A stretch of DNA of 64,000 nt from JAKAGZ01 sp964412105 (GTDB lineage: Bacteria > Bacteroidota > Ignavibacteria > Ignavibacteriales > Ignavibacteriaceae). This document shows, in pieces, positions 53,415 to 63,194 of this stretch. A program made the position numbers and the translations under genes. Location of the stretch: positions 59,435-123,434 of the forward strand of contig CAYPNM010000003.1 of NCBI GenBank assembly GCA_964412105.1, written 5' to 3'. Numbering within the stretch: the first letter of the stretch is position 1; each line of letters begins with the position of its first letter. The notes under the pieces were generated by a model, which made no database searches, was not told where the DNA came from, and saw only the letters and a list, made by a program, of their open reading frames with translations.

Positions 53415-53724
53415 TTTTGATTTCTCAAAAGACGAAAAAAAATTACTAACAACATTCTGCAAACAAACACTAAAGCAGGTTGAAGGAGATAGCAGATATT
53501 TTGCAGAGGCAAAATCTTTTAATTCTCTTCTGACAAAACTTTCAGGATCAGAGGATGCAATTAAACTGACCAAGGAAGAACTTACCAAATTGAAATTTCA
53601 ACTCGAGCACAATGTTAAATACTTAAATGATCAGATAAGTAAAAGCTGGTTTATTAAGAAATGGATGTATCGCTCAATGGTGAGTCAGTATGAGAATATT
53701 TTAGAAACTCATTTCAGGAAATAA
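53389..53724 (+). CDS. Unknown 111-residue helical protein between add and hutU
   Basis: The protein is highly charged and predicted all-helical (LTTFCKQTLKQVEG, KLTKEELTKLKFQLEHNVKYLNDQI). There is no signal peptide, membrane helix or familiar motif. It starts inside the end of add (26-base overlap) and ends 3 bases before hutU, so it is translated as part of the same operon. I do not recognise it. It could be a small accessory or regulatory protein for the adjacent enzymes. Confidence 0.7.
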   Translation: MKKLFTNYNFDFSKDEKKLLTTFCKQTLKQVEGDSRYFAEAKSFNSLLTKLSGSEDAIKLTKEELTKLKFQLEHNVKYLNDQISKSWFIKKWMYRSMVSQYENILETHFRK

Positions 53725-53727
53725 ACA

Positions 53728-55392
53728 ATGATTTCTCAGGAAGAAAAAACAAAGATTAAAGCTCCAACAGGAAATAAAATCAGTTGCAAAGGGTGGATTC
53801 AGGAAGCAGCAATGAGAATGTTAATGAACAATCTCAATGCCGAAGTGGGTGAAAATCCAGCCGAGTTAATCGTTTATGGCGGAAGTGGAAAAGCAGCAAG
53901 AAACTGGGATTGTTACGAAGCAATTGTTAGCTCACTAAAAAATCTTGAAAATGATGAAACTTTGCTAGTACAATCCGGTAAACCGGTCGGTATATTCAAA
54001 TCTCATATAAATGCACCAAGGGTAATAATCTCAAATGCGATGCTGGTTCCGAATTGGGCAAACTGGGATGAATTCAGACGTCTGGAAAAGCTTGGTCTTA
54101 CCATGTTCGGGCAAATGACCGCCGGAAGCTGGATTTATATAGGCACTCAAGGAATCCTGCAGGGTACATACGAAACTTTTGCGGCCTGCGGTGAAAAATA
54201 TTTTAATGGCTCGTTAAAAGGCAAATTTATTCTAACTGCGGGACTCGGAGGCATGGGCGGAGCTCAGCCTCTTGCGGCAACAATGAATGAAGCAGCCTTT
54301 TTAGGAGTGGAGGTTGATAAAGCAAGAATTCAAAAAAGAATTGATACAGGATATATCGATATCATGACAGACAGCATTGATGAAGCTTTAAAATTGGTTT
54401 TAGATGCTAAAAAGAATAATAAAGCATTATCTGTTGGTCTTATAGGAAATGCTGGAGAAGTCTTGCCTGAAATCCTTAAGCGGAATGTAATTCCGGACGT
54501 AATTACTGATCAGACCTCCGCTCATGATACCTTAAACGGATATGTACCAATGGGTATGAGTTTTGAAGAAGCATTGAAATTAAGAAAATCGGATCCAGAT
54601 AAATATATTTCGCTTACTAAAAAAACTATAGTTGAACATGTCGGAGCTATGCTTGAATTTCAGAAACGTGGATCAAAAGCCTTTGACTACGGCAACAACA
54701 TCCGTGGTGAAGCAAAGGAAAATGGGGTAAGTAATGCTTTTGATATACCGGGATTTGTACCGGAGTTCATTCGCCCGTTGTTCTGTGATGGTAAGGGCCC
54801 TTTCAGGTGGGCAGCTCTATCAGGAAAGCCGGAGGATATTTATGAAACTGACAAAGCGATAAAGGAAACATTTCCTGAAAATAAAGCCCTTTGCAACTGG
54901 ATTGATCTGGCCCAAAAGAAAGTTCACTTCCAGGGATTACCCTCACGTATTTGCTGGCTTGGATATGGCGAAAGAGCAAAAATGGGAAAAATATTTAACG
55001 ATCTCGTGGCATCCGGTAAAATAAGTGCCCCAATCGTAATTGGAAGGGATCATCTTGATTGCGGCTCAGTTGCCTCACCTAACCGTGAAACCGAAGGGAT
55101 GAAGGATGGGAGCGATGCAATAGCAGACTGGCCAATTTTAAATGCATTAATGAATACAATCGGCGGAGCAAGCTGGATTTCGGTACATCACGGCGGAGGC
55201 GTTGGAATCGGGAATTCAATTCATGCTGGTATGGTTATAGTTGCTGATGGGACAAAAGAGGCAGAGGAAAGACTGCTAAGAGTTCTAACTTACGATCCCG
55301 GACTAGGAATTATGCGTCACAGCGATGCCGGATATGAAAAAGCAATTGAAAATGCGAAGAAATTCCACATAAAAATTCCAATGTTGAGATAA
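53728..55392 (+). CDS. hutU: Urocanate hydratase
   Basis: The enzyme adds water to urocanate with NAD+ as an electrophile, the second step of histidine degradation. The 554-residue protein has [15 protein letters not shown] and [26 protein letters not shown] (NAD and substrate sites), then ITDQTSAHD and [20 protein letters not shown] with the conserved active-site Cys. None of hutH, hutI or hutG lies in the window, so the pathway must be finished elsewhere or is partial. The preceding gene is only 3 bases away. Confidence 0.96.
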   Translation: MISQEEKTKIKAPTGNKISCKGWIQEAAMRMLMNNLNAEVGENPAELIVYGGSGKAARNWDCYEAIVSSLKNLENDETLLVQSGKPVGIFKSHINAPRVIISNAMLVPNWANWDEFRRLEKLGLTMFGQMTAGSWIYIGTQGILQGTYETFAACGEKYFNGSLKGKFILTAGLGGMGGAQPLAATMNEAAFLGVEVDKARIQKRIDTGYIDIMTDSIDEALKLVLDAKKNNKALSVGLIGNAGEVLPEILKRNVIPDVITDQTSAHDTLNGYVPMGMSFEEALKLRKSDPDKYISLTKKTIVEHVGAMLEFQKRGSKAFDYGNNIRGEAKENGVSNAFDIPGFVPEFIRPLFCDGKGPFRWAALSGKPEDIYETDKAIKETFPENKALCNWIDLAQKKVHFQGLPSRICWLGYGERAKMGKIFNDLVASGKISAPIVIGRDHLDCGSVASPNRETEGMKDGSDAIADWPILNALMNTIGGASWISVHHGGGVGIGNSIHAGMVIVADGTKEAEERLLRVLTYDPGLGIMRHSDAGYEKAIENAKKFHIKIPMLR

Positions 55393-55634
55393 CTCTTAAA
55401 TAATACATAGGCGCATCTTTTATTCTTTTTTTCCCAAAGTTAGATATAGGGAAAAAATTTATTAGTTTAGCCGAATAATCAGTAACTCCCCCGCTAGAGA
55501 ACTCGCTTAAATTAAAAGCCAGATTTATTATTAATGTACCATGCTTAATTTTTGTTCGGATTGTTAGTAATTTAAAAGTATAAAAAAATTAATTTATCCT
55601 GAATCAACAGAAAAAATAAAGCGAGGATAATAAA

Positions 55635-56825
55635 ATGAAAGTAAAAGTTTTAGTGGCTGATAAGTTTCCCGAACAGTATATCAAGCAAATTGAAGATCTT
55701 GATCTTGAGGTTACATATTCTCCAAAACTTGGGGAGAATGATCTCCCGGGAGCGATCGGAGATGCGGACATACTGGTGGTAAGATCAACTAAAGTAAATT
55801 CCAAAACAATTGAAAGTGGTAATAATTTAGATTTAATTATTCGTGCTGGCGCAGGCGTAAATAATATCGACATTCCTGCTGCAAACAAAAAAGGAATTTA
55901 TGTGGCGAATTGTCCTGGAATGAATTCAGTAGCAGTTGCTGAACTCGCAATGGGACTAATGATTTCACTCGACAGAAGAATACCCGATAATGTTATTGAT
56001 TTCAGAAACGGAAAATGGAACAAGGCCGAATACTCAAAAGCTGAGGGACTAAAAGGAAAGACTCTTGGAATTATCGGTGTTGGTGCTATCGGCAAGGAAG
56101 TTGCTAAAAGGGCTCTAGCATTTGAAATGAATGTTTACGGAAAAGATATATCCAGAATCGAAGGAGTGATGATCAAGGATTTCTCAGAGATGGATCAGTT
56201 GCTGCCCCTCTGTGATATCGTAACTATCCACTTACCTGCTACGCCAGAAACAAAAGGGCTTTTCAACAAGGAATTATTCAAATATATGAAAGCAAATGCC
56301 TTACTAATAAATACTTCGAGGCCGGATGTAGTGGATGAAGACGCATTGCTGGAAGCTATAAAAGAAAAAAATATTAGGTATGCTGCGGATGTATTTAAGG
56401 GCGAACCAGAGTCAAAAACAGGTGAGGTAAAATCCAAGTTTCAGGGGAATCCGAATATTTATGTTACACATCATATCGGGGCTTCAACAGAACAATCTCA
56501 AAACGCTGTGGCTGCTGAGACTGTTCGGGTCATAAAAAATTTCGCAACAAGTGGAGTAATTGCTCACTGGGTAAATAGAGCAAAAATCACGGACGCAAAA
56601 TATCAGCTCGTCGTTAAGCATTTCGATAAGCCAGGAGTGCTTGCAAATGCCCTGGATATTATAAGAGAAGAGGGTATCAATATCGAAGAGATTGAAAATA
56701 TCATTTTTGAAGGAGGAACCGCTGCCTGCTGTACTATGAAATTAATGAGTCCTGTAAGCACAGAAATGCTTAAAAAAATAAAAGAAAGCTCCGATATATT
56801 AAGCGTCTCTCACGTGGCTATTTAA
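55635..56825 (+). CDS. serA: D-3-phosphoglycerate dehydrogenase-like protein
   Basis: The first step of serine synthesis, 3-phosphoglycerate oxidation with NAD+. The 396-residue protein has the NAD motif IIGVGAIGKEVAKRA, the catalytic Arg in NTSRPDVVDEDAL, Glu in VFKGEPES, and His in THHIGASTEQSQN. A C-terminal ACT domain (about 325-396, FDKPGVLANALDIIREEGINIEEIEN) would sense serine. GAGGATAATAAA precedes the ATG. Other 2-hydroxyacid dehydrogenases share this fold, but the ACT domain favours SerA. Confidence 0.9.
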   Translation: MKVKVLVADKFPEQYIKQIEDLDLEVTYSPKLGENDLPGAIGDADILVVRSTKVNSKTIESGNNLDLIIRAGAGVNNIDIPAANKKGIYVANCPGMNSVAVAELAMGLMISLDRRIPDNVIDFRNGKWNKAEYSKAEGLKGKTLGIIGVGAIGKEVAKRALAFEMNVYGKDISRIEGVMIKDFSEMDQLLPLCDIVTIHLPATPETKGLFNKELFKYMKANALLINTSRPDVVDEDALLEAIKEKNIRYAADVFKGEPESKTGEVKSKFQGNPNIYVTHHIGASTEQSQNAVAAETVRVIKNFATSGVIAHWVNRAKITDAKYQLVVKHFDKPGVLANALDIIREEGINIEEIENIIFEGGTAACCTMKLMSPVSTEMLKKIKESSDILSVSHVAI

Positions 56826-56826
56826 C

Positions 56827-56863
56827 TTTAGCAAGGCTTATTAGAGAAATAAGCCTTGCTAAA
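56827..56863. terminator. Long perfect hairpin between convergent serA and MqnA-like genes
   Basis: Arms TTTAGCAAGGCTTATT and AATAAGCCTTGCTAAA (16 bp, perfect) with a 5-base loop. It overlaps the last codons of the minus-strand gene. There is no strong U tract in either direction, but the position suggests bidirectional termination. Confidence 0.65.
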
Positions 56864-57617
56864 CATATCTTACATCGATAATATCTGAAATAATCTCATG
56901 AAAGAATGGAAGCCTTAACAGTTGATTGATTCCATCAATATCCTGATCATCAAGGTTACAAATAAACGAAGAGATATTTTCTTTGAACATTTGTCTGGTA
57001 TTATCTGATAAATCCGCACTGAAATTATCAGTTTCTACATTGTTGTAAATATTTGTCTGAACATTGCCTATAGATCTATGAAAATCTTCAATTGATTTTT
57101 GATTTAAAGAAGCTAATACAAAATTAACATAGGGTAGTGATAGTACCTCAGTTATTTCTTCTGCAAAACTTATTCCATTTATATATTTGTCATCTTCAAA
57201 ATTAATATCCCCAACCGATAAAATATTTTTTCCTACAGCTTTTGTATAATCAATCAGCAAATTTATTTTTAACTCTAATCCGTATAATTCTTTAAGGATC
57301 AATTTTGCTCCCACAGCTTCATTTGATGAAATATCACCGATGATATATAAATCTTCGAAATCTTTTCTTTCCGAAGAATAATAAAGGTATGAATTACACA
57401 TAGACTCTTCGAACGATATACCGAAGTTTTTTGAAACAAAGAGATCATTATGTCTGATAAGGTCCAGAGTGGGGATTAATCCTATTGAGTTTGGATCCTT
57501 TAATATTTCACTTGTAATAAGCGATGAGGGTTGGAATTTAATCCTTTTAGATAATTTTTCGGGAAGTGCATTTTTGATCAAATCAGTAAAAATATTTTGA
57601 GGGAAATAAATGATCAT
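56859..57617 (-). CDS. MqnA-like protein (periplasmic-binding fold), putative chorismate dehydratase relative
   Basis: The 252-residue protein has the layout of the MqnA/MqnD family: SIGLIPTLDLIRHNDLFVSKNFGISFEE near residue 45, then a region with IIGDISSNEAVGAKLILKELYGLELKINLLID and LPYVNFVLAS. MqnA dehydrates chorismate in the futalosine menaquinone route. The match is to the general fold and spacing, and I cannot confirm the catalytic residues, so a diverged paralogue with another ligand is equally possible. There is no signal peptide. It converges with serA. Confidence 0.42.
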   Translation of the reverse strand: MIIYFPQNIFTDLIKNALPEKLSKRIKFQPSSLITSEILKDPNSIGLIPTLDLIRHNDLFVSKNFGISFEESMCNSYLYYSSERKDFEDLYIIGDISSNEAVGAKLILKELYGLELKINLLIDYTKAVGKNILSVGDINFEDDKYINGISFAEEITEVLSLPYVNFVLASLNQKSIEDFHRSIGNVQTNIYNNVETDNFSADLSDNTRQMFKENISSFICNLDDQDIDGINQLLRLPFFHEIISDIIDVRYV

Positions 57618-57712
57618 CTAAAATCTAAAGAGTTAAGTATCAATATATCAAAGCTAAATAAAATGACCGATTTAAGAAAATGCTTAAGTGAGTAATTGAA
57701 TAGTTAAGAAAA

Positions 57713-57795
57713 GTGCTTTACCAGCTGTTTGCCTATTGTTATTTATTTACTAATTAACACATAGTTTACTGACGATTAGCCAGCCGATAAAGCAC
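57713..57795. repeat. Imperfect 15-bp inverted repeat flanking about 53 bases
   Basis: GTGCTTTACCAGCTG (57713-57727) pairs with the reverse complement of 57781-57795 at 13 of 15 positions; the first 8 bp are perfect. The region lies just after the stop of the small HTH gene (minus strand). It may be a large terminator-like structure or the ends of a lost element. Confidence 0.5.
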
Positions 57796-57816
57796 CAAGC
57801 TAAGGTCAGAGGATAA

Positions 57817-58011
57817 TTATTTTGTGTAAATTATCTTATCAATAGTGTTTTCTGAGAGAAAGTATTTATCTGAAAGTTGAATAAATGCTTCCCAATTTTT
57901 TAAACCTTTTGCTCTTAATTCCTGATAGTCACTTCGTATCTGAGAATTTCTACTGACTATTCTACTACTGTGTTTTGGCTGGTGCGGTATTTTTATTTCC
58001 TGGCTTTCCAT
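57817..58011 (-). CDS. Small helix-turn-helix protein, Mor-like
   Basis: A 64-residue protein with a very good ribosome-binding site (GGAGGTAGCC before the ATG), so it is likely real. Residues 25-64 (RSDYQELRAKGLKNWEAFIQLSDKYFLSENTIDKIIY) read as a helix-turn-helix of the kind seen at the end of Mor-like and plasmid transcription factors. The first 24 residues are basic and disordered. It sits 139 bases downstream of the response regulator gene, on the same strand. It may modulate or belong to the same circuit; no direct evidence. Confidence 0.68.
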   Translation of the reverse strand: MESQEIKIPHQPKHSSRIVSRNSQIRSDYQELRAKGLKNWEAFIQLSDKYFLSENTIDKIIYTK

Positions 58012-58150
58012 AAGGCTACCTCCGTTTATAGTGGGACATATGACTGTTATGTTGTTTTTATTTTAAATTATTAGGAGGAATTACGGTATCCCACAAAATG
58101 GGTGAATTTATGGATTTGTTAGGAAGAACGGCTGTTAATAATGATGAATA

Positions 58151-58783
58151 TTATATAAGTCTTTCTTTCGTTGCTTTTTCTATGGCCTGAGCTTTGGAAT
58201 TTACTTCTAATTTTAAATAAATATTTTTTATATGTGATCTTACAGTTTCCTTATCGATAAATAATTCACCTGCTATCATGGTGTAGCTTTTGCCTTTTGC
58301 CAATAATTGCAGAACTTCTGTTTCTCTAGGTGAAAGTGGGGATTTTATATTTCTTTGAAATGATTGAACTACCATCCTGGCAATACTTGTACTCATGGGT
58401 GCGCCGCCATTGTAGGCTTCTTCAATGGAATCCATTAATTTCTCAGGTGTGACATTTTTGGTCAGATAGCCGCACGAGCCCGCACAAAGCGCCTGAAATA
58501 CTTTATTATCGTCATTATGAATCGTGACCGTTATAATATCCACGTCTTGATTAATCTTTTTAATTTTTGCTATTCCTTCAATACCAGAAATTCCTGGTAA
58601 TTCTATATCCATAAGAATTACATGAGGATCATCCCTTGTTAGATTTTTTATTGCGGATTCACAATTATTATAATCAGCAATACAATAAAACCTATCAGAT
58701 GATTCAAGCAATGAAACAAAACTATTTCTAATTAGATCATCATCTTCAACAATAACAACTCTTATAGGATATTTATCAGACAT
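58151..58783 (-). CDS. Response regulator, NarL/FixJ type
   Basis: The 210-residue protein has a receiver domain with phospho-acceptor Asp59 (HVILMDIELPGISG), acidic pocket EDDD near residue 13, the Thr switch (ITVTIHND) and Lys (YLTKN). A LuxR-type helix-turn-helix follows (LSPRETEVLQLLAKGKSYTMIAGELFIDKETVRSHIKNIY). It lies 86 bases downstream of the propeller histidine kinase on the same strand, so the two are a cognate pair. The target promoters are unknown. Confidence 0.93.
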   Translation of the reverse strand: MSDKYPIRVVIVEDDDLIRNSFVSLLESSDRFYCIADYNNCESAIKNLTRDDPHVILMDIELPGISGIEGIAKIKKINQDVDIITVTIHNDDNKVFQALCAGSCGYLTKNVTPEKLMDSIEEAYNGGAPMSTSIARMVVQSFQRNIKSPLSPRETEVLQLLAKGKSYTMIAGELFIDKETVRSHIKNIYLKLEVNSKAQAIEKATKERLI

Positions 58784-58869
58784 AATATCAAATATTTAAT
58801 TTACCTGAAGGATATAATATCGAATTGAAATGAAAATGTAAAACAAAGTTACAACAAAAACAGGATTTA

Positions 58870-61800
58870 TTAAGCAGTGACTTTTCCCTTGAAAGATATT
58901 CGGGTTCCCTTGCCCGGTCCAGAATCAATTTGCAGGTTTCCATGTATTTTTTCAGCTCTTCTAATCATATTTTTAATGCCATTTCCTCCTGTTTCTTCAT
59001 CAATCATAAAACCAGAGCCATCATCTTCCAATGTGATTTCAATTTCATCTCCCGCAATTTTTGATTCAAGTGAGACCTTTTTACTATTCGAATGTTTTAA
59101 AGCATTGTTCATTCCCTCTTTAAAAATAAGAGTTAAATGCCTTTTCATATCCGTAGATAAAGAAGTTTTTTCCAGTTCAGTCGAAATTCCTCTTACCAGA
59201 AAGTCTATATTAGAATCGTTAAAAATCTCATCACCGAAATCTTTAAGTCTAACAAGCAATTCATAAAGCGAATCATTTTGAGGATCAGTTGCCCAGATAA
59301 AATCCTTTGTCCCATCATAAAGCTGAATTGAGTTTTCTGAAATCTTTCTAAGCAACGGCATAATATCTCGATAGCCGTCACCTAATTTTCTTTTTACTAT
59401 TTCAGTAAGGAGTGAAATCCTGGTTAACCTGTGTCCAAGTTCATCGTGAAAATCAATTGCCGTTTGTTTTCTGACTCTTTCATTCTCTTCACTTCTTATC
59501 TTTTCCATCTCAAGCGCTCGCCTGATTTTATGCTTTACCCTCATCAAATGAGCAAGATAGATTGACAGTAAGATTATTATAATTACAAGCGTAGTGAACC
59601 ACCACGTTCTCCAGAAGGGCGGAAATATTACGATTTCAATTGCAGCAGGATTATCATTCCATATTCCATCACTATTGCTCCCCTTAACTTCAAAAATATA
59701 CTTTCCGGGAGAAAGGTCTGTATAACTTGCTAAATTTGCATGACCAGAGTAAATCCATTCTTCATCAACTCCCATCATTTTATATTTGTAAACATTTTTT
59801 TCAGGATTTGTATAATCAAGGGCGGCAAATTTAAGTTGAATAAAATTGTTATAAAATGGCAAATCAAGGGTTTTGTTATAATTATTCAACAGGCGAAGAT
59901 TTCCAATGTCACTCCCTGCTTTAATACTCGTAACATAAACCGGTGGTATATAGTCATTTATTTTAATATCATTTGGATTAAATTTTGTAAAGCCATTATT
60001 TCCCCCAAAGTAAAACATTCCATCTTTTGCAATGAATGCTGATTGTGCATAAAAAATATTCGTTAGCAAACCATCATTGACATCAAAATTCTTAAATGTG
60101 CTTTTAGATGGATCAAATCTTGCAATACCTTTATTTGTGCTAATCCAAAAATTTCCATTCCCATCTTCCAGCAAGCTCATTATTACATTATTTGGTAAAC
60201 CATCCCTTTCATAATAGCTCCGGAATGTATCATCGTTTTTATTCATTTTATTTAAGCCATTGCTTGTACCAATCCAAAAATTATCCCTGGAATCTTCATA
60301 AAGATAATAGACATAATTATTGCTTAAACTTTTGGGATCAGATAGACTGTGGGAAAAACTAGTATATTTCCCCGTTTCCTGATCCAGTCTTAGCAGACCA
60401 CCCATTGTGCCTGCCCAGATATTTTTTTCTTTATCTTCATATATTACCTGCACAATGTTTTTCATATAGTTTGTAAGATCCGTCATTGGATTTACAAAAT
60501 GTCTAAGGGAGAAATTATTAAGGTCATAGCAAAACATCCCTTTTTCGTTTATTCCTACCCAGAGTTTATTATCTGAAGAATTCAGCAAATAGGTAACATT
60601 ACCATTAACCATCTCTCCGTATTTACTCATTTCCTTTGGAAGATTTTTCTGCGTTTCATTTGACAGATCAAAAAGCAAAATTCCGCCAGTTGTTCCTACC
60701 CACAAATTATTCTTGTCTTTTACAATTGAACTTATAAAAAACCTGGCGCCTTTTTTTGATCCTGGTAGGTAAAGTCTAAATCTTTTAAAAGTATTCGAGC
60801 GGGGATTGTACCTTGTCAAAATGTCACTATAGCCTGATATCCAAATATATCCTTGATCATCTTGTGCAAAAAAGGTGATAAGGTAAGCGCCTAATCCATT
60901 TTTATTATCTGGACTGTAGGCAAAGTTTATGAAATCTTTAGATGTATTTATTAGTTTACTAACGCCCGCTCTGTAAGCTCCTATCCACAATACGCCAGAT
61001 TTATCCAACATCAGGGAGGTTATAGTGTTTCCGGCTAAAGTATTACTGGATCCGAATTGATGACGATAAATTTCGAGAACCGAATTATTCCTATCGTTTA
61101 CTTTAACAAGACCATCGCCGGTACCTACCCAAATATTATGAGCATCGCCCTTGCAAATGGAAAAAACGGGTAGGGAATTCAATGGATGCTTACTTTCAAA
61201 ATTAAACTGAGAAAATTTATTTGAATGTTTATCAAAAATAAAAAGGCCGGCATTGGTTCCTATCAATAGTTTATTTTCATCCTGCTCATAAATTGAGTGA
61301 ATCAAATTTGCTTCTTTTAATTTATCTGGTTTCAAATTGTTCTTAAATGTCAAAAATGAATCACTATCAGGTAAATATTTTGCTAATCCATTTTGTGTTC
61401 CTATCCAAATATTTCCATTATTATCCTTGAATATTTCAGTTACCATATTCGAAGGCAAAATTTTGCCAGAATTTTTATCATTCCAATAATGAATAAACTG
61501 TCCCGTTATGCTGTTATACTTATCAATACCCCCTCTTTGAGTTCCAATCCATATATTACCTGAATTGTCTTCATTAATGGTCCATACAATATTATCAGAC
61601 AAACCCTTAAAAGAAGATCCTCCATAAAGAAATCTTGTAAATTTTCCAGTATTCGGATCAAACTTATTCAACCCACCTCCCCAAGTACCAGCCCATATAT
61701 TTCCTTTACTATCTTCAAATAGCGAAATAATGTCATCGAAAGAAATTGACGTTGAGTCCATAGGATCATTTCTATAAATCGTATAATCCTTACCGTCATA

Positions 61801-62013
61801 TTTTACAAGCCCGTACATTGTACCAAACCAGATGTAGCCTTTGCTGTCTTGAAGAAGAGCATAAGTTAAATTTAATGATACTCCATTCTGAAGTGATAAT
61901 GTCTCGAAACGAACCGAATTGATTTGCGGAAAAATGTAATCTGATAATATTAGTATGGACAAAATAAGAATATAAAAAAATCGGTGAGATATATTTTTTC
62001 TGACAATGTCCAT
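58870..62013 (-). CDS. Two-component-regulator-propeller sensor histidine kinase
   Basis: The 1047-residue membrane sensor has a signal-anchor (about 12-30), then two beta-propellers built of Reg_prop repeats with GYIWFGTMYGL- or NIWIGTQNGL-like strands (35-690), a Y_Y_Y domain (about 700-790), one membrane helix (about 797-818), and a cytosolic HisKA_3/HATPase module. His856 lies in AIDFHDELGHRL; the ATP site has EGMNNALKHS and EDDGSGF. It lacks the receiver and AraC domains of Bacteroides hybrid sensors and so must signal through the NarL-type regulator downstream. The ligand is unknown; relatives sense glycans. Confidence 0.92.
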   Translation of the reverse strand: MDIVRKNISHRFFYILILSILILSDYIFPQINSVRFETLSLQNGVSLNLTYALLQDSKGYIWFGTMYGLVKYDGKDYTIYRNDPMDSTSISFDDIISLFEDSKGNIWAGTWGGGLNKFDPNTGKFTRFLYGGSSFKGLSDNIVWTINEDNSGNIWIGTQRGGIDKYNSITGQFIHYWNDKNSGKILPSNMVTEIFKDNNGNIWIGTQNGLAKYLPDSDSFLTFKNNLKPDKLKEANLIHSIYEQDENKLLIGTNAGLFIFDKHSNKFSQFNFESKHPLNSLPVFSICKGDAHNIWVGTGDGLVKVNDRNNSVLEIYRHQFGSSNTLAGNTITSLMLDKSGVLWIGAYRAGVSKLINTSKDFINFAYSPDNKNGLGAYLITFFAQDDQGYIWISGYSDILTRYNPRSNTFKRFRLYLPGSKKGARFFISSIVKDKNNLWVGTTGGILLFDLSNETQKNLPKEMSKYGEMVNGNVTYLLNSSDNKLWVGINEKGMFCYDLNNFSLRHFVNPMTDLTNYMKNIVQVIYEDKEKNIWAGTMGGLLRLDQETGKYTSFSHSLSDPKSLSNNYVYYLYEDSRDNFWIGTSNGLNKMNKNDDTFRSYYERDGLPNNVIMSLLEDGNGNFWISTNKGIARFDPSKSTFKNFDVNDGLLTNIFYAQSAFIAKDGMFYFGGNNGFTKFNPNDIKINDYIPPVYVTSIKAGSDIGNLRLLNNYNKTLDLPFYNNFIQLKFAALDYTNPEKNVYKYKMMGVDEEWIYSGHANLASYTDLSPGKYIFEVKGSNSDGIWNDNPAAIEIVIFPPFWRTWWFTTLVIIIILLSIYLAHLMRVKHKIRRALEMEKIRSEENERVRKQTAIDFHDELGHRLTRISLLTEIVKRKLGDGYRDIMPLLRKISENSIQLYDGTKDFIWATDPQNDSLYELLVRLKDFGDEIFNDSNIDFLVRGISTELEKTSLSTDMKRHLTLIFKEGMNNALKHSNSKKVSLESKIAGDEIEITLEDDGSGFMIDEETGGNGIKNMIRRAEKIHGNLQIDSGPGKGTRISFKGKVTA

Positions 62014-62118
62014 TCATTCTTTCTAATAAATTAGAATGAAAATAGTAAAAAATCTGAAATAGCAAAACAGATTTTTAAAGAAATCAGTTAAAAGAGTTTA
62101 AAAAATTGTGCTAAAATA

Positions 62119-62143
62119 AAAAGGCGTGTATTACACGCCTTTT
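62119..62143 (-). terminator. Terminator of the rplS operon
   Basis: Perfect 11-bp arms AAAAGGCGTGT and ACACGCCTTTT with a 3-base loop, followed on the minus strand by T. It lies 20 bases past the end of rplS. Confidence 0.9.
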
Positions 62144-62163
62144 AACAAATTTATTTTTAATCT

Positions 62164-62508
62164 TCAGGCTTCTTTACCCCGTATGCGCGCAGCTTTCCCA
62201 GAAAGATTTCTGAGGTAATATAGTTTGGCACGACGTACATTGCCTTCTTTCAGCACTTCTATTTTCGCAATTTTAGGAGAGTTTATAGGGAATATTCTTT
62301 CAACTCCTACGCCGCTTGAAATTTTTCTTACAGTGAAGGTTCTGTTTGACCCTTCGCCACGGATACTAAGGACATCCCCTTCAAAAGTTTGAACCCTTTC
62401 CTTATCACCTTCAACAACCCTGACCTGGACGCTAACGTGATCACCAGGGTTAAATTTAACAATATCGGCTTTAGCTTGATCCGATAATATTTTATTTATA
62501 TCAACCAT
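62164..62508 (-). CDS. rplS: 50S ribosomal protein L19
   Basis: The 114-residue protein has the L19 landmarks [29 protein letters not shown], then [15 protein letters not shown] and [18 protein letters not shown]. The ATG at 62508 is supported by GGAG 6 bases upstream; the longer frame to 62520 would add MENI and touch the trmD stop. It is the last gene of the khpA-rimM-trmD-rplS operon. Confidence 0.97.
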   Translation of the reverse strand: MVDINKILSDQAKADIVKFNPGDHVSVQVRVVEGDKERVQTFEGDVLSIRGEGSNRTFTVRKISSGVGVERIFPINSPKIAKIEVLKEGNVRRAKLYYLRNLSGKAARIRGKEA

Positions 62509-62519
62509 TATATTCTCCA

Positions 62520-63194
62520 CTAATTATTAAAATTCCTCCATCTTTCAGTCAATATTTTTGACTGATTCTCTTTCCATCTTTTTATCTCTTTTTCATTCCC
62601 TGATAAAAGAACTTCCGGGACCTTAAGTCCCTTAAACTCTGCAGGCCTGGTATAACAAGGAGCTTCAATCCTTTCACCATCCTGAAATGAATCATCAAGA
62701 GCCGATTCACTATCATTAAGTACACCGGGAATTAACCTAATGACTGCATCTATAATCATTAATGCCGGCAACTCACCACCGGTAAGAACAAAATTTCCAA
62801 TTGATATTTCATCAGTTGCAAATTTTTCTCTCACCCTATCATCAATTTCCTTATAATGCCCAGTAATAAATAAAAGATTATTAGCAAGTGATAATTTATT
62901 TGCTATTTTCTGATCAAAAATTTTGCCTTTTGGAGAAGTAAATATTATGTGATCATAATTCACTTTGGTCTTCAATTTTTCAATACATTCAAAAAATGGT
63001 TCGGGTTTTAAGACCATTCCAGGGCCACCACCAAAAGGTTTATCATCAATCTGCTTATGTTTATTATTTGCATAATCCCTTAGGTTATGCAAATGAATCG
63101 ACACTTTATTTTTATCCTGTGCTCTTTTAACAATGCTAGAATTGAGCGGACTAAAAAGGAGATCCGGTACTGCCGAAATAATATCAATTCTCAT
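62520..63194 (-). CDS. trmD: tRNA (guanine-N1)-methyltransferase
   Basis: A SPOUT methylase that makes m1G37 in tRNA. The 224-residue protein starts [13 protein letters not shown] and has [23 protein letters not shown], then [30 protein letters not shown], the trefoil-knot SAM site, and [22 protein letters not shown]. In-frame ATGs also exist at 63197 and 63203; I use the one giving the conserved N terminus. It overlaps rimM by 11 bases. Confidence 0.96.
   Translation of the reverse strand: MRIDIISAVPDLLFSPLNSSIVKRAQDKNKVSIHLHNLRDYANNKHKQIDDKPFGGGPGMVLKPEPFFECIEKLKTKVNYDHIIFTSPKGKIFDQKIANKLSLANNLLFITGHYKEIDDRVREKFATDEISIGNFVLTGGELPALMIIDAVIRLIPGVLNDSESALDDSFQDGERIEAPCYTRPAEFKGLKVPEVLLSGNEKEIKRWKENQSKILTERWRNFNN

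Noticed and set aside
55426..55457. TTTTTTCCC and GGGAAAAAA inverted repeat after hutU
   Set aside because: Homopolymer-based with a 13-base loop and no downstream U tract; too weak to call a terminator.
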